From contig JAKLLI010000034.1 in NCBI GenBank assembly GCA_023150195.1, positions 1 to 11,362 of the forward strand: a stretch of 11,362 bases of DNA, in the 5' to 3' direction. The DNA is from Azonexus sp. Lineage in GTDB: Bacteria; Pseudomonadota; Gammaproteobacteria; Burkholderiales; Rhodocyclaceae. Both the position numbers and the translations under genes were made by a program. This document shows, in pieces, positions 1-7,459 of the stretch (the first letter of the stretch is position 1; each line of letters begins with the position of its first letter). The notes under the pieces are model-generated. The model saw nothing but the letters and a program-made list of their open reading frames with translations, was not told where the DNA came from and made no database searches.

Positions 1-1542
1 TGACATTTCGGTTTCGAAATCCGGTGCCGGCGGAATTTTCCGGAAGTTGATGTCCGTCATGTATTCGATTTCGTCGTAATCGTAAAAAACGACCCGGCCG
101 TAGCGCGTGATGCCAAAATTTTTCCAGAGCATGTCGCCAGGGAAAATATTGGCCTGCGCCAGTTCGCGGATGGCGTTGCCGTATTCGGCGATGGCGTCTT
201 CCAGACCTTCCTGGTTATTGGATTTGTCCATCCGGTCGAGATGAATGTTGAGCGGTTCCATCCGTCGCTCAATATAGAGATGCTTGATGATGATCTGGTC
301 GCCATCGATTTCGTAGCAGGAAGGTGCCAGCCGCGCCAGTTCGTCGAGGATTTCATCGCTGAAGCGTGCCAGCGGCAGCATCACATTCGAGAACTCCAGG
401 GTGTCGGCCATACGCCCAACGCGGTCGACCTGCTTGACCATCATGAATTTGCGCTTCACCGTGGCGCGATCCATCTCTTTGGAACTGCCAAAGACATCCT
501 TGATGATTTTGAACACATAGGGATAAGACGGCAGCGTGAACACCAGCATGACCAGCCCGCGAATCCCGGGCGCCATGATGAACTGGTCCTGTGAGTGGTG
601 CAGGTGATAGATGAAATCCCGGAAGAACATCGTTTTGCCCTGCTTGCCCAGTCCGAGCATGATGTAAATCTCGGAGCGTGGCTTGTTGGGCATGATGGCG
701 CGCAGAAACTGGACATATCCCGAGGGCACTTCCATGTCGACCATGAAATAGGCACGCGAGAGGGAGAAGAGGAGGCCGATCCGCCAGGCATCGAGGAGCA
801 GGGTGTCGAGATACAGCTGGCCATTGGCATCGTGCAGTACCGGGATCGCAAAAGGATATTCGGTGGCGCCGTTGATCGCCTTGCCAATCATGTACGCCGC
901 CTTGTTGCGATAGAATGCCGAGCCCAGCACCTGAATCTGGAAATTGAAGTCCCGGCTGGGCATCTGCTTCAGAAAGCGCCGGGTGGCGTGGTAGACGAGA
1001 TTGACGTCGCGTTCGAGATCGGCAAAAGGACGTTGCCAACCAAAGTCATTCACGATTTGCCGTATTGCGCCGCGCAGCCCCTGTGCATCGGCGTAATAGC
1101 TACGGTATGTGGCCTGGGTTTCGGCCTCCAGGTTTTCCGTGGAAATGGTTGGGCGAACGAAAATGAAGTCGTTGTGAAAATACGTTCGGTGCAGGATTTT
1201 GGTTGTCACCGAATTAAAAAAGGTTTCGGCCAGTTCCGGTTGCTTGTGATTGAGCAACAAGCCGATGTAGAGCAGTTTGACCTGTTGCCAGGTGGCGTCA
1301 TCGAGTTGCTGGGCATCGAATTCCGATTGCAGTCGTTCGACGCATTCATCCACCCGGTCATCGTAGAAGCGGATGCGTTCACGCACCGCCCGATGCACGC
1401 CTTGCCAGTCACCTTGTTCAAAGCGGGTTTTGGCTTCGCGACAGGTTTGCCGGAACAGGGTGTAGTGCTTGTTGAACCCCTGAATCATGGCCAGTGCGAT
1501 CTGGTGGGCATTGCTGCCGTAAAGCCCGACGGAAATTTTCAT
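1..1542 (-). CDS. aceK: Isocitrate dehydrogenase kinase/phosphatase AceK, C-terminus cut by window edge
   Basis: AceK is a bifunctional cytoplasmic enzyme that phosphorylates and dephosphorylates the homodimeric isocitrate dehydrogenase, setting the split of isocitrate between the TCA cycle and the glyoxylate shunt. The frame is open from ATG at 1542 to the left edge: 514 codons, against 578 residues in E. coli AceK, so roughly the last 65-85 residues lie outside. Visible family motifs are the ATP-binding loop APGIRG (residues 324-329, E. coli 315-320), K345 (E. coli K336), MAD with D380 (E. coli D371, needed for phosphatase activity), FPGDMLWKN with D470 and N475 (E. coli D457/N462), and YDYDE with D488 (E. 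coli D475). All expected catalytic residues in the visible part are present. The start is supported by a purine-rich GGGGGCGAAGG just upstream and by alignment of the N-terminal IQGFNKHY segment with the E. coli start. It is divergent from the monomeric isocitrate dehydrogenase gene; the substrate gene icd is the next one along. Not visible here: aceA or aceB, with which aceK forms an operon in enterics. Confidence 0.97.
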   Translation of the reverse strand, partial: MKISVGLYGSNAHQIALAMIQGFNKHYTLFRQTCREAKTRFEQGDWQGVHRAVRERIRFYDDRVDECVERLQSEFDAQQLDDATWQQVKLLYIGLLLNHKQPELAETFFNSVTTKILHRTYFHNDFIFVRPTISTENLEAETQATYRSYYADAQGLRGAIRQIVNDFGWQRPFADLERDVNLVYHATRRFLKQMPSRDFNFQIQVLGSAFYRNKAAYMIGKAINGATEYPFAIPVLHDANGQLYLDTLLLDAWRIGLLFSLSRAYFMVDMEVPSGYVQFLRAIMPNKPRSEIYIMLGLGKQGKTMFFRDFIYHLHHSQDQFIMAPGIRGLVMLVFTLPSYPYVFKIIKDVFGSSKEMDRATVKRKFMMVKQVDRVGRMADTLEFSNVMLPLARFSDEILDELARLAPSCYEIDGDQIIIKHLYIERRMEPLNIHLDRMDKSNNQEGLEDAIAEYGNAIRELAQANIFPGDMLWKNFGITRYGRVVFYDYDEIEYMTDINFRKIPPAPDFETEMS

Positions 1543-1552
1543 GCCTTCGCCC

Positions 1553-1567
1553 CCTGCGTCTCGCAGG
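1553..1567 (-). promoter_or_regulatory. Small hairpin in the aceK leader next to the ribosome binding site
   Basis: The segment is a perfect 6-bp inverted repeat with a 3-nt loop (CCTGCG-AGA-CGCAGG on the aceK strand). Its 3' arm runs directly into the G-rich Shine-Dalgarno region that ends 1 nt before the aceK start. If the mRNA starts upstream of it, the hairpin could affect ribosome access. If transcription starts near 1561, the 5' arm is partly missing from the mRNA and the element would be irrelevant. Confidence 0.3.
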
Positions 1568-1576
1568 ATTCTAGCA
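1568..1576 (-). promoter_or_regulatory. Probable extended -10 promoter of aceK
   Basis: On the minus strand the sequence TGCTAGAAT occurs 26 nt before the aceK ATG. TAGAAT matches the sigma-70 -10 consensus at five of six positions and is preceded by the TGn extended -10 motif. No good -35 element is seen at 16-19 nt, which fits an extended -10 promoter. Transcription would start near 1561, giving a leader of about 20 nt. This is inferred from sequence alone. Confidence 0.5.
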
Positions 1577-1609
1577 TCGGCCCTTTGCTGCTTTTGAGCG
1601 CTTCGCGAT

Positions 1610-1626
1610 GTGAAACGTGTTTTCAC
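1610..1626. promoter_or_regulatory. 17-bp inverted repeat, candidate operator between aceK and icd2
   Basis: GTGAAACGTGTTTTCAC has perfect 6-bp arms (GTGAAA / TTTCAC) around a 5-nt centre. It sits 2 nt upstream of the likely -35 box of the monomeric isocitrate dehydrogenase gene and about 35 bp upstream of the likely aceK -10, so one bound regulator could touch both promoters. The arms resemble half of a Cra/FruR-type site (TGAAACG), but the centre is longer than in LacI-family operators. No regulator can be named. Confidence 0.4.
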
Positions 1627-1628
1627 CG

Positions 1629-1657
1629 TTGACCGGGAGAGTGCGTGCGCGGATACT
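1629..1657 (+). promoter_or_regulatory. Probable sigma-70 promoter of the monomeric isocitrate dehydrogenase gene
   Basis: TTGACC (1629-1634, five of six to consensus) is followed after exactly 17 nt by GATACT (1652-1657, four of six). Transcription would start near 1664, leaving a leader of roughly 78 nt before the ATG at 1742. It lies in the only intergenic space upstream of the gene. The prediction is by eye and has not been tested. Confidence 0.55.
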
Positions 1658-1730
1658 CCGCAGGTTGTTAACGTGTAAGCACCGCGCAAGGGGGCCAGCG
1701 TATCGTTGGCTCGTAATTCATACCAACTAC

Positions 1731-1736
1731 AAGGGG
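1731..1736 (+). promoter_or_regulatory. Ribosome binding site fixing the start of icd2
   Basis: AAGGGG lies 5 nt before the ATG at 1742. The frame is open further upstream to 1706, which would add 12 residues, but no Shine-Dalgarno sequence precedes that GTG codon, and monomeric isocitrate dehydrogenases start close to the [11 protein letters not shown] segment. The ATG at 1742 is therefore preferred. Confidence 0.75.
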
Positions 1737-1741
1737 TTAGC

Positions 1742-3979
1742 ATGTCCGCAGGCAAGTCCAAGATCATCTACACACTCACCGACGAGGCGCCGCTGTTGGC
1801 GACTTGTGCCTTCCTCCCGATTATCCGTACCTTCACCGGGCCGGCGGGAATCGAGATCGAAAAAGCTGATATTTCCGTTTCTGCCCGGGTCATCGCTGAA
1901 TTTCCGGAATTCCTGACGGAAGCGCAGCGCCTGCCGAACACCCTCGGTGAGCTGGGCAAGAAGTGCCTGGCGCCGGAAACCAACATCATTAAGTTGCCGA
2001 ACATCAGCGCCTCCGTCGCGCAGTTGAAGGCCTGCGTCAAGGAACTGCAGGCCAAGGGCTATGCCATTCCGGATTATCCGGAAGCGCCGTCCTCCGACGA
2101 GGAAAAGGCGATTGCCACCCGCTACAGCAAGTGCCTGGGTTCTGCCGTCAATCCGGTGCTGCGCGAAGGCAACTCCGATCGCCGCGCGCCGCTGGCTGTC
2201 AAGAACTACGCCCGCAAGAATCCCCACTCGATGGGTGAGTGGAAGCAGTGGTCGCAGACCCATGTTTCCCACATGCACCACGGTGACTTCTATCATGGCG
2301 AAAAGTCGATGACCCTGGACAAGGCCCGTCGTGTGCGCATGGAACTGATCGCCAAGGGCGGCAAAACCACCGTGCTCAAACCGGAAGTCAAGCTGCTGGC
2401 CGGCGAGATCATCGATTCGATGTTCATGAGCAAGAAGGCTTTGTGCGAGTTCTACGAGAAGGAACTGGAAGATTGCCGTCAGTCCGGCATCCTGTTCTCG
2501 CTGCACGTCAAGGCGACGATGATGAAGATCTCGCACCCGATCGTCTTCGGTCACTGTGTCAAGATCTTCTACAAGGAAGCCTTTGAGAAGCACGGTGCCC
2601 TGTTCAACGAACTTGGCATCAACGTCAATAACGGCATGGTCGATCTGTACGAAAAGATCAAGACCCTGCCGGAGTCCAAGCGCGACGAAATCATCCGTGA
2701 CCTGCATGCTTGCCAGGAACACCGTCCCAAGCTGGCGATGGTTGACTCGGCCAAGGGCATCACCAACTTCCATTCCCCGAACGACGTCATCGTCGATGCC
2801 TCCATGCCGGCGATGATCCGCCAGGGCGGCAAGATGTGGGGCGCCGACGGCAAGCCGGCGGACTGCAAGGCCGTCATGCCGGAATCGACCTTCGCCCGTA
2901 TCTACCAGGAGATGATCAACTTCTGCAAATGGAACGGCAACTTCGATCCGAAGACCATGGGCACCGTGCCGAACGTCGGCCTGATGGCCCAGAAGGCCGA
3001 GGAGTACGGTTCTCACGACAAGACCTTCGAGATCGCTGAAGACGGTATCGCCAACATCGTCGATATCGACAGCGGTGAAGTGCTGCTGACGCAGAACGTC
3101 GAAGCCGGGGATATCTGGCGCATGTGCCAGGTCAAGGACGCGCCGATCCGCGACTGGGTCAAGCTGGCCGTCACCCGTGCCCGTAATTCCGGTACACCGG
3201 CCGTCTTCTGGCTGGATCCTTACCGTCCGCACGAAGCCGAACTGATCAAAAAGGTCGAAACCTACCTGAAGGATCATGACACCACCGGTCTCGAAATCAA
3301 GATCATGTCGCAGGTCCGCGCCATGCGCTTCACGCTGGAACGTGTCATCCGCGGCCTGGATACCATCTCGGTGACCGGCAACATCCTGCGTGACTACCTG
3401 ACCGACCTGTTCCCCATCATGGAACTGGGCACCTCGGCCAAGATGCTATCCATCGTTCCGCTGATGAACGGCGGCGGCATGTACGAAACCGGTGCCGGTG
3501 GTTCTGCGCCCAAGCACGTGCAGCAGCTGACCGAAGAAAACCACCTGCGCTGGGATTCGCTGGGTGAATTCCTGGCCCTGGCGGTGTCGCTGGAAGACCT
3601 TGGTCTCAAGGAAGGCAATCAGCGCGCCGTGCTGCTCGCCAAGACGCTGGATGCCGCGACCGGCAAGCTGCTCGACAATCGCAAGTCGCCGTCACCGAAG
3701 ACAGGTGAACTCGACAACCGCGGTTCGCAGTTCTACCTCGCCATGTACTGGGCGCAGGAACTGGCCGCCCAGACCGAGGACAAGGAACTGGCCGCCCACT
3801 TCGCCAAGCTGGCCAAGTCCCTGACCGACAGCGAGGCACAAATCGTCGCCGAGTTGAAGATGGTGCAAGGCAAGCCGGTGGATATCGGCGGTTACTACAA
3901 GGCCGATTCTGACAAGTGCAAGGCCGTGATGCGTCCGAGCCCGACGCTCAATGCCGCCCTCAAGGCTGCACGCATGTAA
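1742..3979 (+). CDS. icd2: Monomeric NADP-dependent isocitrate dehydrogenase
   Basis: This enzyme oxidatively decarboxylates isocitrate to 2-oxoglutarate, making NADPH, in the cytoplasmic TCA cycle. The 745-residue product has the length of the monomeric family (about 740 in Azotobacter vinelandii and Corynebacterium glutamicum) and is unrelated in length and motifs to the 413-residue icd product downstream. Recognised segments are [16 protein letters not shown] (135-150, isocitrate-binding Ser/Asn/Arg cluster), HVKATM with K257, EEYGSHD with Y422, [10 protein letters not shown] with R550, D551 and D555 (substrate and Mg/Mn ligands), and SAPKH...LRWDSLGEF with H592 and R603. The last two correspond to A. 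vinelandii H589 and R600, which contact the NADP 2'-phosphate. Residue equivalences are by offset from memory of the A. vinelandii enzyme. It has its own likely promoter, divergent from aceK, and a strong terminator. No segment resembles the AceK target serine of dimeric enzymes, so AceK control is not expected. The symbol follows common use for the second isocitrate dehydrogenase gene. Confidence 0.97.
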   Translation: MSAGKSKIIYTLTDEAPLLATCAFLPIIRTFTGPAGIEIEKADISVSARVIAEFPEFLTEAQRLPNTLGELGKKCLAPETNIIKLPNISASVAQLKACVKELQAKGYAIPDYPEAPSSDEEKAIATRYSKCLGSAVNPVLREGNSDRRAPLAVKNYARKNPHSMGEWKQWSQTHVSHMHHGDFYHGEKSMTLDKARRVRMELIAKGGKTTVLKPEVKLLAGEIIDSMFMSKKALCEFYEKELEDCRQSGILFSLHVKATMMKISHPIVFGHCVKIFYKEAFEKHGALFNELGINVNNGMVDLYEKIKTLPESKRDEIIRDLHACQEHRPKLAMVDSAKGITNFHSPNDVIVDASMPAMIRQGGKMWGADGKPADCKAVMPESTFARIYQEMINFCKWNGNFDPKTMGTVPNVGLMAQKAEEYGSHDKTFEIAEDGIANIVDIDSGEVLLTQNVEAGDIWRMCQVKDAPIRDWVKLAVTRARNSGTPAVFWLDPYRPHEAELIKKVETYLKDHDTTGLEIKIMSQVRAMRFTLERVIRGLDTISVTGNILRDYLTDLFPIMELGTSAKMLSIVPLMNGGGMYETGAGGSAPKHVQQLTEENHLRWDSLGEFLALAVSLEDLGLKEGNQRAVLLAKTLDAATGKLLDNRKSPSPKTGELDNRGSQFYLAMYWAQELAAQTEDKELAAHFAKLAKSLTDSEAQIVAELKMVQGKPVDIGGYYKADSDKCKAVMRPSPTLNAALKAARM

Positions 3980-3990
3980 GCTTCGATGGG

Positions 3991-4007
3991 CCGGCCCGAG
4001 TGGCCGG
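3991..4007 (+). other. GC hairpin downstream of icd2, upstream of its terminator
   Basis: CCGGCC and GGCCGG form a perfect 6-bp inverted repeat around the loop CGAGT, 12 nt after the icd2 stop codon. It has no T-tract and so is not itself a terminator. Together with the terminator hairpin 16 nt further on it would give the mRNA two stacked 3' stems, which may protect the transcript end. Confidence 0.4.
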
Positions 4008-4022
4008 TGCCGTGCTTCAGAG

Positions 4023-4054
4023 AAAGGCGAAGATCCCCGGATCTTCGCCTTTTT
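4023..4054 (+). terminator. Strong intrinsic terminator after icd2
   Basis: A perfect 13-bp stem (4023-4035 with 4040-4052) closes a 4-nt loop (CCCG); T residues run from 4050 to 4054. The stem begins 43 nt after the icd2 stop codon. It separates icd2 from the icd promoter that follows, which implies that the two isocitrate dehydrogenase genes are transcribed independently. The A-rich 5' arm may also let the hairpin work in the opposite direction, but no minus-strand gene ends here. Confidence 0.9.
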
Positions 4055-4069
4055 ATTGCCGGGCGCAGG

Positions 4070-4099
4070 TCGACCGCAGGCAGATTTTTGCGACATAAT
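4070..4099 (+). promoter_or_regulatory. Probable promoter of icd
   Basis: CATAAT (4094-4099, five of six to the -10 consensus) lies 18 nt downstream of TCGACC (4070-4075, four of six to the -35 consensus). It begins shortly after the icd2 terminator, where a new promoter is needed. The transcript would start near 4106 and carry a leader of about 67 nt. Confidence 0.5.
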
Positions 4100-4129
4100 C
4101 GTCGCCATCGCAGATCGCGAGCCGCCATG

Positions 4130-4151
4130 TCGGCACCGATCCGCTTGCCGA
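4130..4151 (+). promoter_or_regulatory. Possible hairpin in the icd leader
   Basis: TCGGCA and TGCCGA can pair as a 6-bp stem with a 10-nt loop, ending 11 nt before the icd Shine-Dalgarno sequence. It resembles no riboswitch that I know and may be chance in GC-rich DNA. Confidence 0.2.
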
Positions 4152-4162
4152 TAACAATGCAC

Positions 4163-4167
4163 AGGAG
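4163..4167 (+). promoter_or_regulatory. Ribosome binding site fixing the start of icd
   Basis: AGGAG lies 5 nt before the ATG at 4173. The in-frame GTG at 4167 overlaps this site and so cannot be the start served by it. Confidence 0.8.
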
Positions 4168-4172
4168 TGACC

Positions 4173-5414
4173 ATGACTTCTCACATCCAGATTCCGCAAG
4201 GTGGTTCCAAGATCATTCCCGGCCAGCCGACGCCGGATAATCCGATCATTCCCTTCATTGAGGGCGACGGTATTGGTATCGACATCACGCCGGTGATGAT
4301 CAAGGTGATCGATGCAGCAGTCGACAAGGCCTACGGCGGGAAAAAGAAAATCCACTGGATGGAAGTCTATGCCGGCGAGAAATCGACCCGCCTCTACGGA
4401 CCGGATGAGTGGCTGCCCAAGGAAACCTTCGATGCACTCAAGGCCTATTCGGTATCGATCAAGGGGCCGATGACGACCCCGGTCGGGGGCGGCATTCGCT
4501 CGTTGAACGTGGCGCTGCGCCAAGAGCTCGACCTCTACCAGTGCGTGCGCCCAGTGCAGTACTTCAAGGGCGTGCCGTCGCCGCTCAAGCATCCGGAGCT
4601 GACCAACATGGTCATCTTCCGTGAGAACACCGAAGACATCTACGCCGGTGTCGAATGGGCGGCCAACACCGAAGCGGTCAAAAAGGTGATCGATTTTCTG
4701 CAGCAGGAAATGGGCGTCAAGAAAATCCGTTTCCCCGAGTCTTCAGGGATCGGCATCAAACCGGTGTCGGTCGAGGGCACGCAGCGTCTGGTCCGTGCGG
4801 CGATCCAGTACGCCATCGACAATGATCGCAAGTCGGTGACCATCGTGCATAAAGGCAACATCATGAAATTCACGGAAGGCTTGTTCCGTGACACCGCGTA
4901 CAAGTTGGCTCAGGACGAGTTTGGCGCCGAGTTGATTGACGGCGGCCCGTGGTGCCATTTCACCAATCCCAAGACCGGGCGTGAGATTACGATCAAGGAT
5001 TCGATTGCGGATGCCTTCTTGCAGCAGATTTTGTTGCGTCCGGCGGAATATGACGTGATCGCCACGACCAATCTGAACGGTGACTACATTTCCGACGCAC
5101 TGGCCGCGCAAGTTGGCGGGATCGGTATTGCGCCGGGGGCGAATATTTCCGACAAGTACGCCTGCTTCGAAGCCACGCATGGCACGGCGCCAAAATATGC
5201 CGGGCTGGACAAGGTCAATCCGGGTTCGCTGATCCTTTCCGCCGAAATGATGCTGCGCCATCTGGGCTGGAAGGAAGCCGCCAATCTGGTGATCAAGTCC
5301 ATGGAAGCCGCGATTGGCGACAAGAAGGTGACTTACGACTTTGCGCGTTTGATGGATGGCGCGGACGAGTTGTCCTGTTCCGAGTTCGGCGATGCCATGA
5401 TTGCGCGGATGTAA
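4173..5414 (+). CDS. icd: Homodimeric NADP-dependent isocitrate dehydrogenase (E. coli type)
   Basis: This is the second enzyme in the window that converts isocitrate to 2-oxoglutarate with NADP, and the classical target of AceK. The 413-residue product matches the E. coli enzyme (416 residues) along its whole length. The phosphorylation segment [10 protein letters not shown] places the target serine at residue 110 (E. coli Ser113). Other hallmarks are FIEGDGIG near residue 28, the [11 protein letters not shown] substrate-loop segment near residue 150, and the HGTAPKYAG...KVNPGS coenzyme loop followed by VTYDFARL. The K-Y, V, Y and R residues that give NADP preference in E. coli (K344, Y345, V351, Y391, R395) are all kept, so NADP rather than NAD is expected. 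It has its own likely promoter and terminator, downstream of the monomeric gene in the same direction. Nothing suggests damage or transfer. Confidence 0.98.
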   Translation: MTSHIQIPQGGSKIIPGQPTPDNPIIPFIEGDGIGIDITPVMIKVIDAAVDKAYGGKKKIHWMEVYAGEKSTRLYGPDEWLPKETFDALKAYSVSIKGPMTTPVGGGIRSLNVALRQELDLYQCVRPVQYFKGVPSPLKHPELTNMVIFRENTEDIYAGVEWAANTEAVKKVIDFLQQEMGVKKIRFPESSGIGIKPVSVEGTQRLVRAAIQYAIDNDRKSVTIVHKGNIMKFTEGLFRDTAYKLAQDEFGAELIDGGPWCHFTNPKTGREITIKDSIADAFLQQILLRPAEYDVIATTNLNGDYISDALAAQVGGIGIAPGANISDKYACFEATHGTAPKYAGLDKVNPGSLILSAEMMLRHLGWKEAANLVIKSMEAAIGDKKVTYDFARLMDGADELSCSEFGDAMIARM

Positions 5415-5435
5415 TCCGCACGCCTTGTTCGCACG

Positions 5436-5463
5436 AGGCCCCCGGATCGGGGGCTTCTTTTTT
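5436..5463 (+). terminator. Intrinsic terminator after icd, directly before murI
   Basis: Six G-C pairs plus two weaker pairs (5436-5443 with 5449-5456) enclose the loop GGATC. They are followed by a T-rich tract, TTCTTTTTT, ending at 5463. It begins 21 nt after the icd stop codon. The murI GTG start is only 9 nt after the last T, so the same element is the immediate leader of murI for any transcript arriving from upstream. Confidence 0.85.
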
Positions 5464-5472
5464 GGTGTCGAT

Positions 5473-6258
5473 GTGAATAGCCATCCGATTGCAGTTTTCG
5501 ATTCCGGCCTGGGCGGTCTGACGGTGTTGAACGCCTTGCGCGGTCGACTGCCGCATGAGGACTTTTTCTACTTTGCCGACACCCGCTATCTGCCCTATGG
5601 CGACAAGCCGGAAGCCTTTCTGCGCGAGCGCGGTGTTGCCATTGCACAGGCCTTGGCCGCACGCGGCGCCAAGGCGCTGGTCGTGGCCTGCAATACGGCC
5701 ACTGCGATGGCGGCTGAGGCGATTCGAGCCGCCACGCCGCTGCCGGTGGTTGCGCTGGAACCCGGGGTCAAGCCGGCGGTGGCGCTCACGCAGCGGGGCG
5801 TCGTCGGTGTCCTGGCAACGGTCCGGACTCTGGAAAGCGAACGCTTCCAGCGTCTGGTCGGCAACCATGGCGGTACTGCCCGCGTCATTCCACAGACCTG
5901 CCCCGGGCTGGCCGATGCCATTGAGCAATTCGGGCAGCGCAGTGCGGAAGTCGCCACCTTGCTCGACCGTTTTGTGGCGCCACTGGCCGAGGCCGGTGCC
6001 GACGTGCTGGTGCTAGGCTGCACGCATTATCCCTGGGTCGCCGAGGGCATTGCGGCGCGCATGCCGGCCGGTACCCGCATTCTGGATACGGGCGAAGCGG
6101 TGGCGCGGCAGCTGGAACGTTTGTTGTTGGCCGCAAACCTGCAAGGCGGGGGGCATGGCCGCCTGACGGTCAGTACCAGCGGCTCGCCGCAGGCGGTGGC
6201 TGCTACGGTCGACCGCCTGTGGGGGCAACATTTGCCCGTTCACCATTGGGAGCCATGA
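5473..6258 (+). CDS. murI: Glutamate racemase
   Basis: MurI interconverts L- and D-glutamate without a cofactor, supplying D-glutamate for peptidoglycan precursors in the cytoplasm. The 261-residue product begins with the family signature IAVFDSGLGGLTV (D10). It carries both catalytic cysteines: C73 in ACNTAT, and C183 in GCTHYP, which is followed by the expected histidine. RYLPYGDK near residue 38 is also typical. The start is taken as GTG 5473 because homologues begin a few residues before the FDSG motif. The frame stays open upstream to 5401, but those codons would translate the icd terminator. The Shine-Dalgarno sequence is weak (GGTG, 5 nt before the start). With a terminator just upstream and no room for a promoter in the gap, expression probably depends on read-through from icd or on a promoter inside icd. 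The next gene starts 1 nt after the stop. Confidence 0.95.
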   Translation: MNSHPIAVFDSGLGGLTVLNALRGRLPHEDFFYFADTRYLPYGDKPEAFLRERGVAIAQALAARGAKALVVACNTATAMAAEAIRAATPLPVVALEPGVKPAVALTQRGVVGVLATVRTLESERFQRLVGNHGGTARVIPQTCPGLADAIEQFGQRSAEVATLLDRFVAPLAEAGADVLVLGCTHYPWVAEGIAARMPAGTRILDTGEAVARQLERLLLAANLQGGGHGRLTVSTSGSPQAVAATVDRLWGQHLPVHHWEP

Positions 6259-6259
6259 C

Positions 6260-7459
6260 ATGAGCGAAGCGCAAAAACCCTTGGCCGGACTCCGCGTGAT
6301 CGAACTCGGTACCTTGATCGCCGGACCCTTCTGCACCCGGATCATGGCTGAGTTCGGTGCCGAAGTGATCAAGGTCGAATCGCCCGATGGTGGCGACCCG
6401 CTGCGCAAATGGCGAAAACTCTACGAAGGCACCTCGCTGTGGTGGTATGTGCAGTCGCGCAACAAACAATCCGTGACGGCCAATCTGAAGCATCCCGAAG
6501 GGCGTGAATTCGTGCGTCGGCTGATCGCGAGTGCCGACATTCTGGTGGAAAATTTTCGCCCGGGGGTGCTCGAAAAACTGGGCCTGGGCTGGGAAACGCT
6601 CAAGGCAGACAATCCCGGGCTGGTGATGGTGCGGCTTTCGGGTTTTGGACAGACGGGGCCATACAAGGATCAACCGGGTTTTGGCGCAGTGGGCGAGTCT
6701 ATGGGCGGCTTGCGTTACATCACCGGCTTTCCGGATCGGCCGCCGGTACGCACCGGGATTTCGATTGGCGATTCGATTGCTGCCCTATGGGGCGCGATCG
6801 GCGCCTTGATGGCCCTGCGCCACATGGAGGTCAACGGCGGTGCCGGGCAGATTGTCGATGTCGCCTTGTACGAGGCGGTGTTTGCGATGATGGAGTCGAT
6901 GGTGCCCGAGTTCGATGTCTTCGGCTTTGTGCGCGAACGCACGGGCAACATCATGCCGGGAATCACGCCGTCGAATACGCACACCACGCGCGACGGCAAG
7001 CATGTGACCATCGGCGCTAATGGCGATGCCATCTTCAAGCGCTTCATGCGCGCCATTGGCCGGACCGACCTGGCGGATGATCCAGGGCTGGCTGACAACG
7101 CCGGGCGTGATGCGCGGCGGGACGAGGTATATGCGCTCATTGATGCCTGGTGCGCGGCCCACGACGAAGCCGAGGTCTTGCGGGTACTGGCGGAAGCCGA
7201 GGTGCCGTCATCCCGCGTGTATTCGGCGGTCGACATGGCGGCCGATCCCCAATTCATCGCACGTGAAATGTTCCAAATGGCCCGGCTGCCCGATGGCAAG
7301 CCCTTCCGCATGCCGGGCATCGTGCCACGGCTGTCGGAGACGCCGGGCTCAACCGAATGGATCGGACCCTCGTTGGGGGCGCATACGGACGCTGTCCTTG
7401 CCGGACTCGGCTATTCCGCAGCGGCCATTGCCGCGCTGCGGGCTGACGGGGCTATCTGA
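6260..7459 (+). CDS. CaiB/BaiF-type (family III) CoA-transferase
   Basis: Family III CoA-transferases move CoA between carboxylic acids through an aspartyl-CoA intermediate. The 399-residue product has the usual length. Its N-terminal segment is PLAGLRVIELGTLIAGPFCTR, and further family features are GAEVIKVE (33-40), the LVENFRPGVLEKLGL segment (95-109), LSGFGQTGPY (126-135) and a likely catalytic aspartate D171 in ISIGDSIAALWG. The acyl substrate cannot be read from the sequence; members use formyl/oxalyl-, carnitinyl-, succinyl-, mesaconyl- or glutaryl-CoA. It begins 1 nt after the murI stop with GGGAG 7 nt upstream inside murI, which indicates co-transcription and likely translational coupling. 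No biochemical link between the two genes is evident. The 3' end overlaps the convergent TonB-like gene by 8 bp, and no terminator is visible there. Confidence 0.92.
   Translation: MSEAQKPLAGLRVIELGTLIAGPFCTRIMAEFGAEVIKVESPDGGDPLRKWRKLYEGTSLWWYVQSRNKQSVTANLKHPEGREFVRRLIASADILVENFRPGVLEKLGLGWETLKADNPGLVMVRLSGFGQTGPYKDQPGFGAVGESMGGLRYITGFPDRPPVRTGISIGDSIAALWGAIGALMALRHMEVNGGAGQIVDVALYEAVFAMMESMVPEFDVFGFVRERTGNIMPGITPSNTHTTRDGKHVTIGANGDAIFKRFMRAIGRTDLADDPGLADNAGRDARRDEVYALIDAWCAAHDEAEVLRVLAEAEVPSSRVYSAVDMAADPQFIAREMFQMARLPDGKPFRMPGIVPRLSETPGSTEWIGPSLGAHTDAVLAGLGYSAAAIAALRADGAI

Noticed and set aside
595..1632. Open frame of 345 codons on the plus strand opposite aceK
   Set aside because: It is antisense to a gene with the full set of AceK motifs, has no recognisable domain, and runs through the aceK promoter region.
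1727..3277. Long open frame of 516 codons on the minus strand opposite icd2
   Set aside because: It lies wholly opposite a certain gene with clear catalytic motifs. Its translation is low-complexity, rich in Asp, His, Leu and Val, as expected of an antisense frame in GC-rich DNA, and shows no recognisable domain.
4127..4240. Upstream open frame overlapping the start of icd (begins MSAPIRLP)
   Set aside because: It has only a weak ribosome binding site, overlaps icd by 68 nt in another frame, and has no sign of being a conserved leader peptide.
5401..5472. N-terminal extension of murI from TTG at 5401
   Set aside because: The added 24 residues would translate the end of icd and the terminator hairpin. 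Glutamate racemases start just before the FDSG motif.
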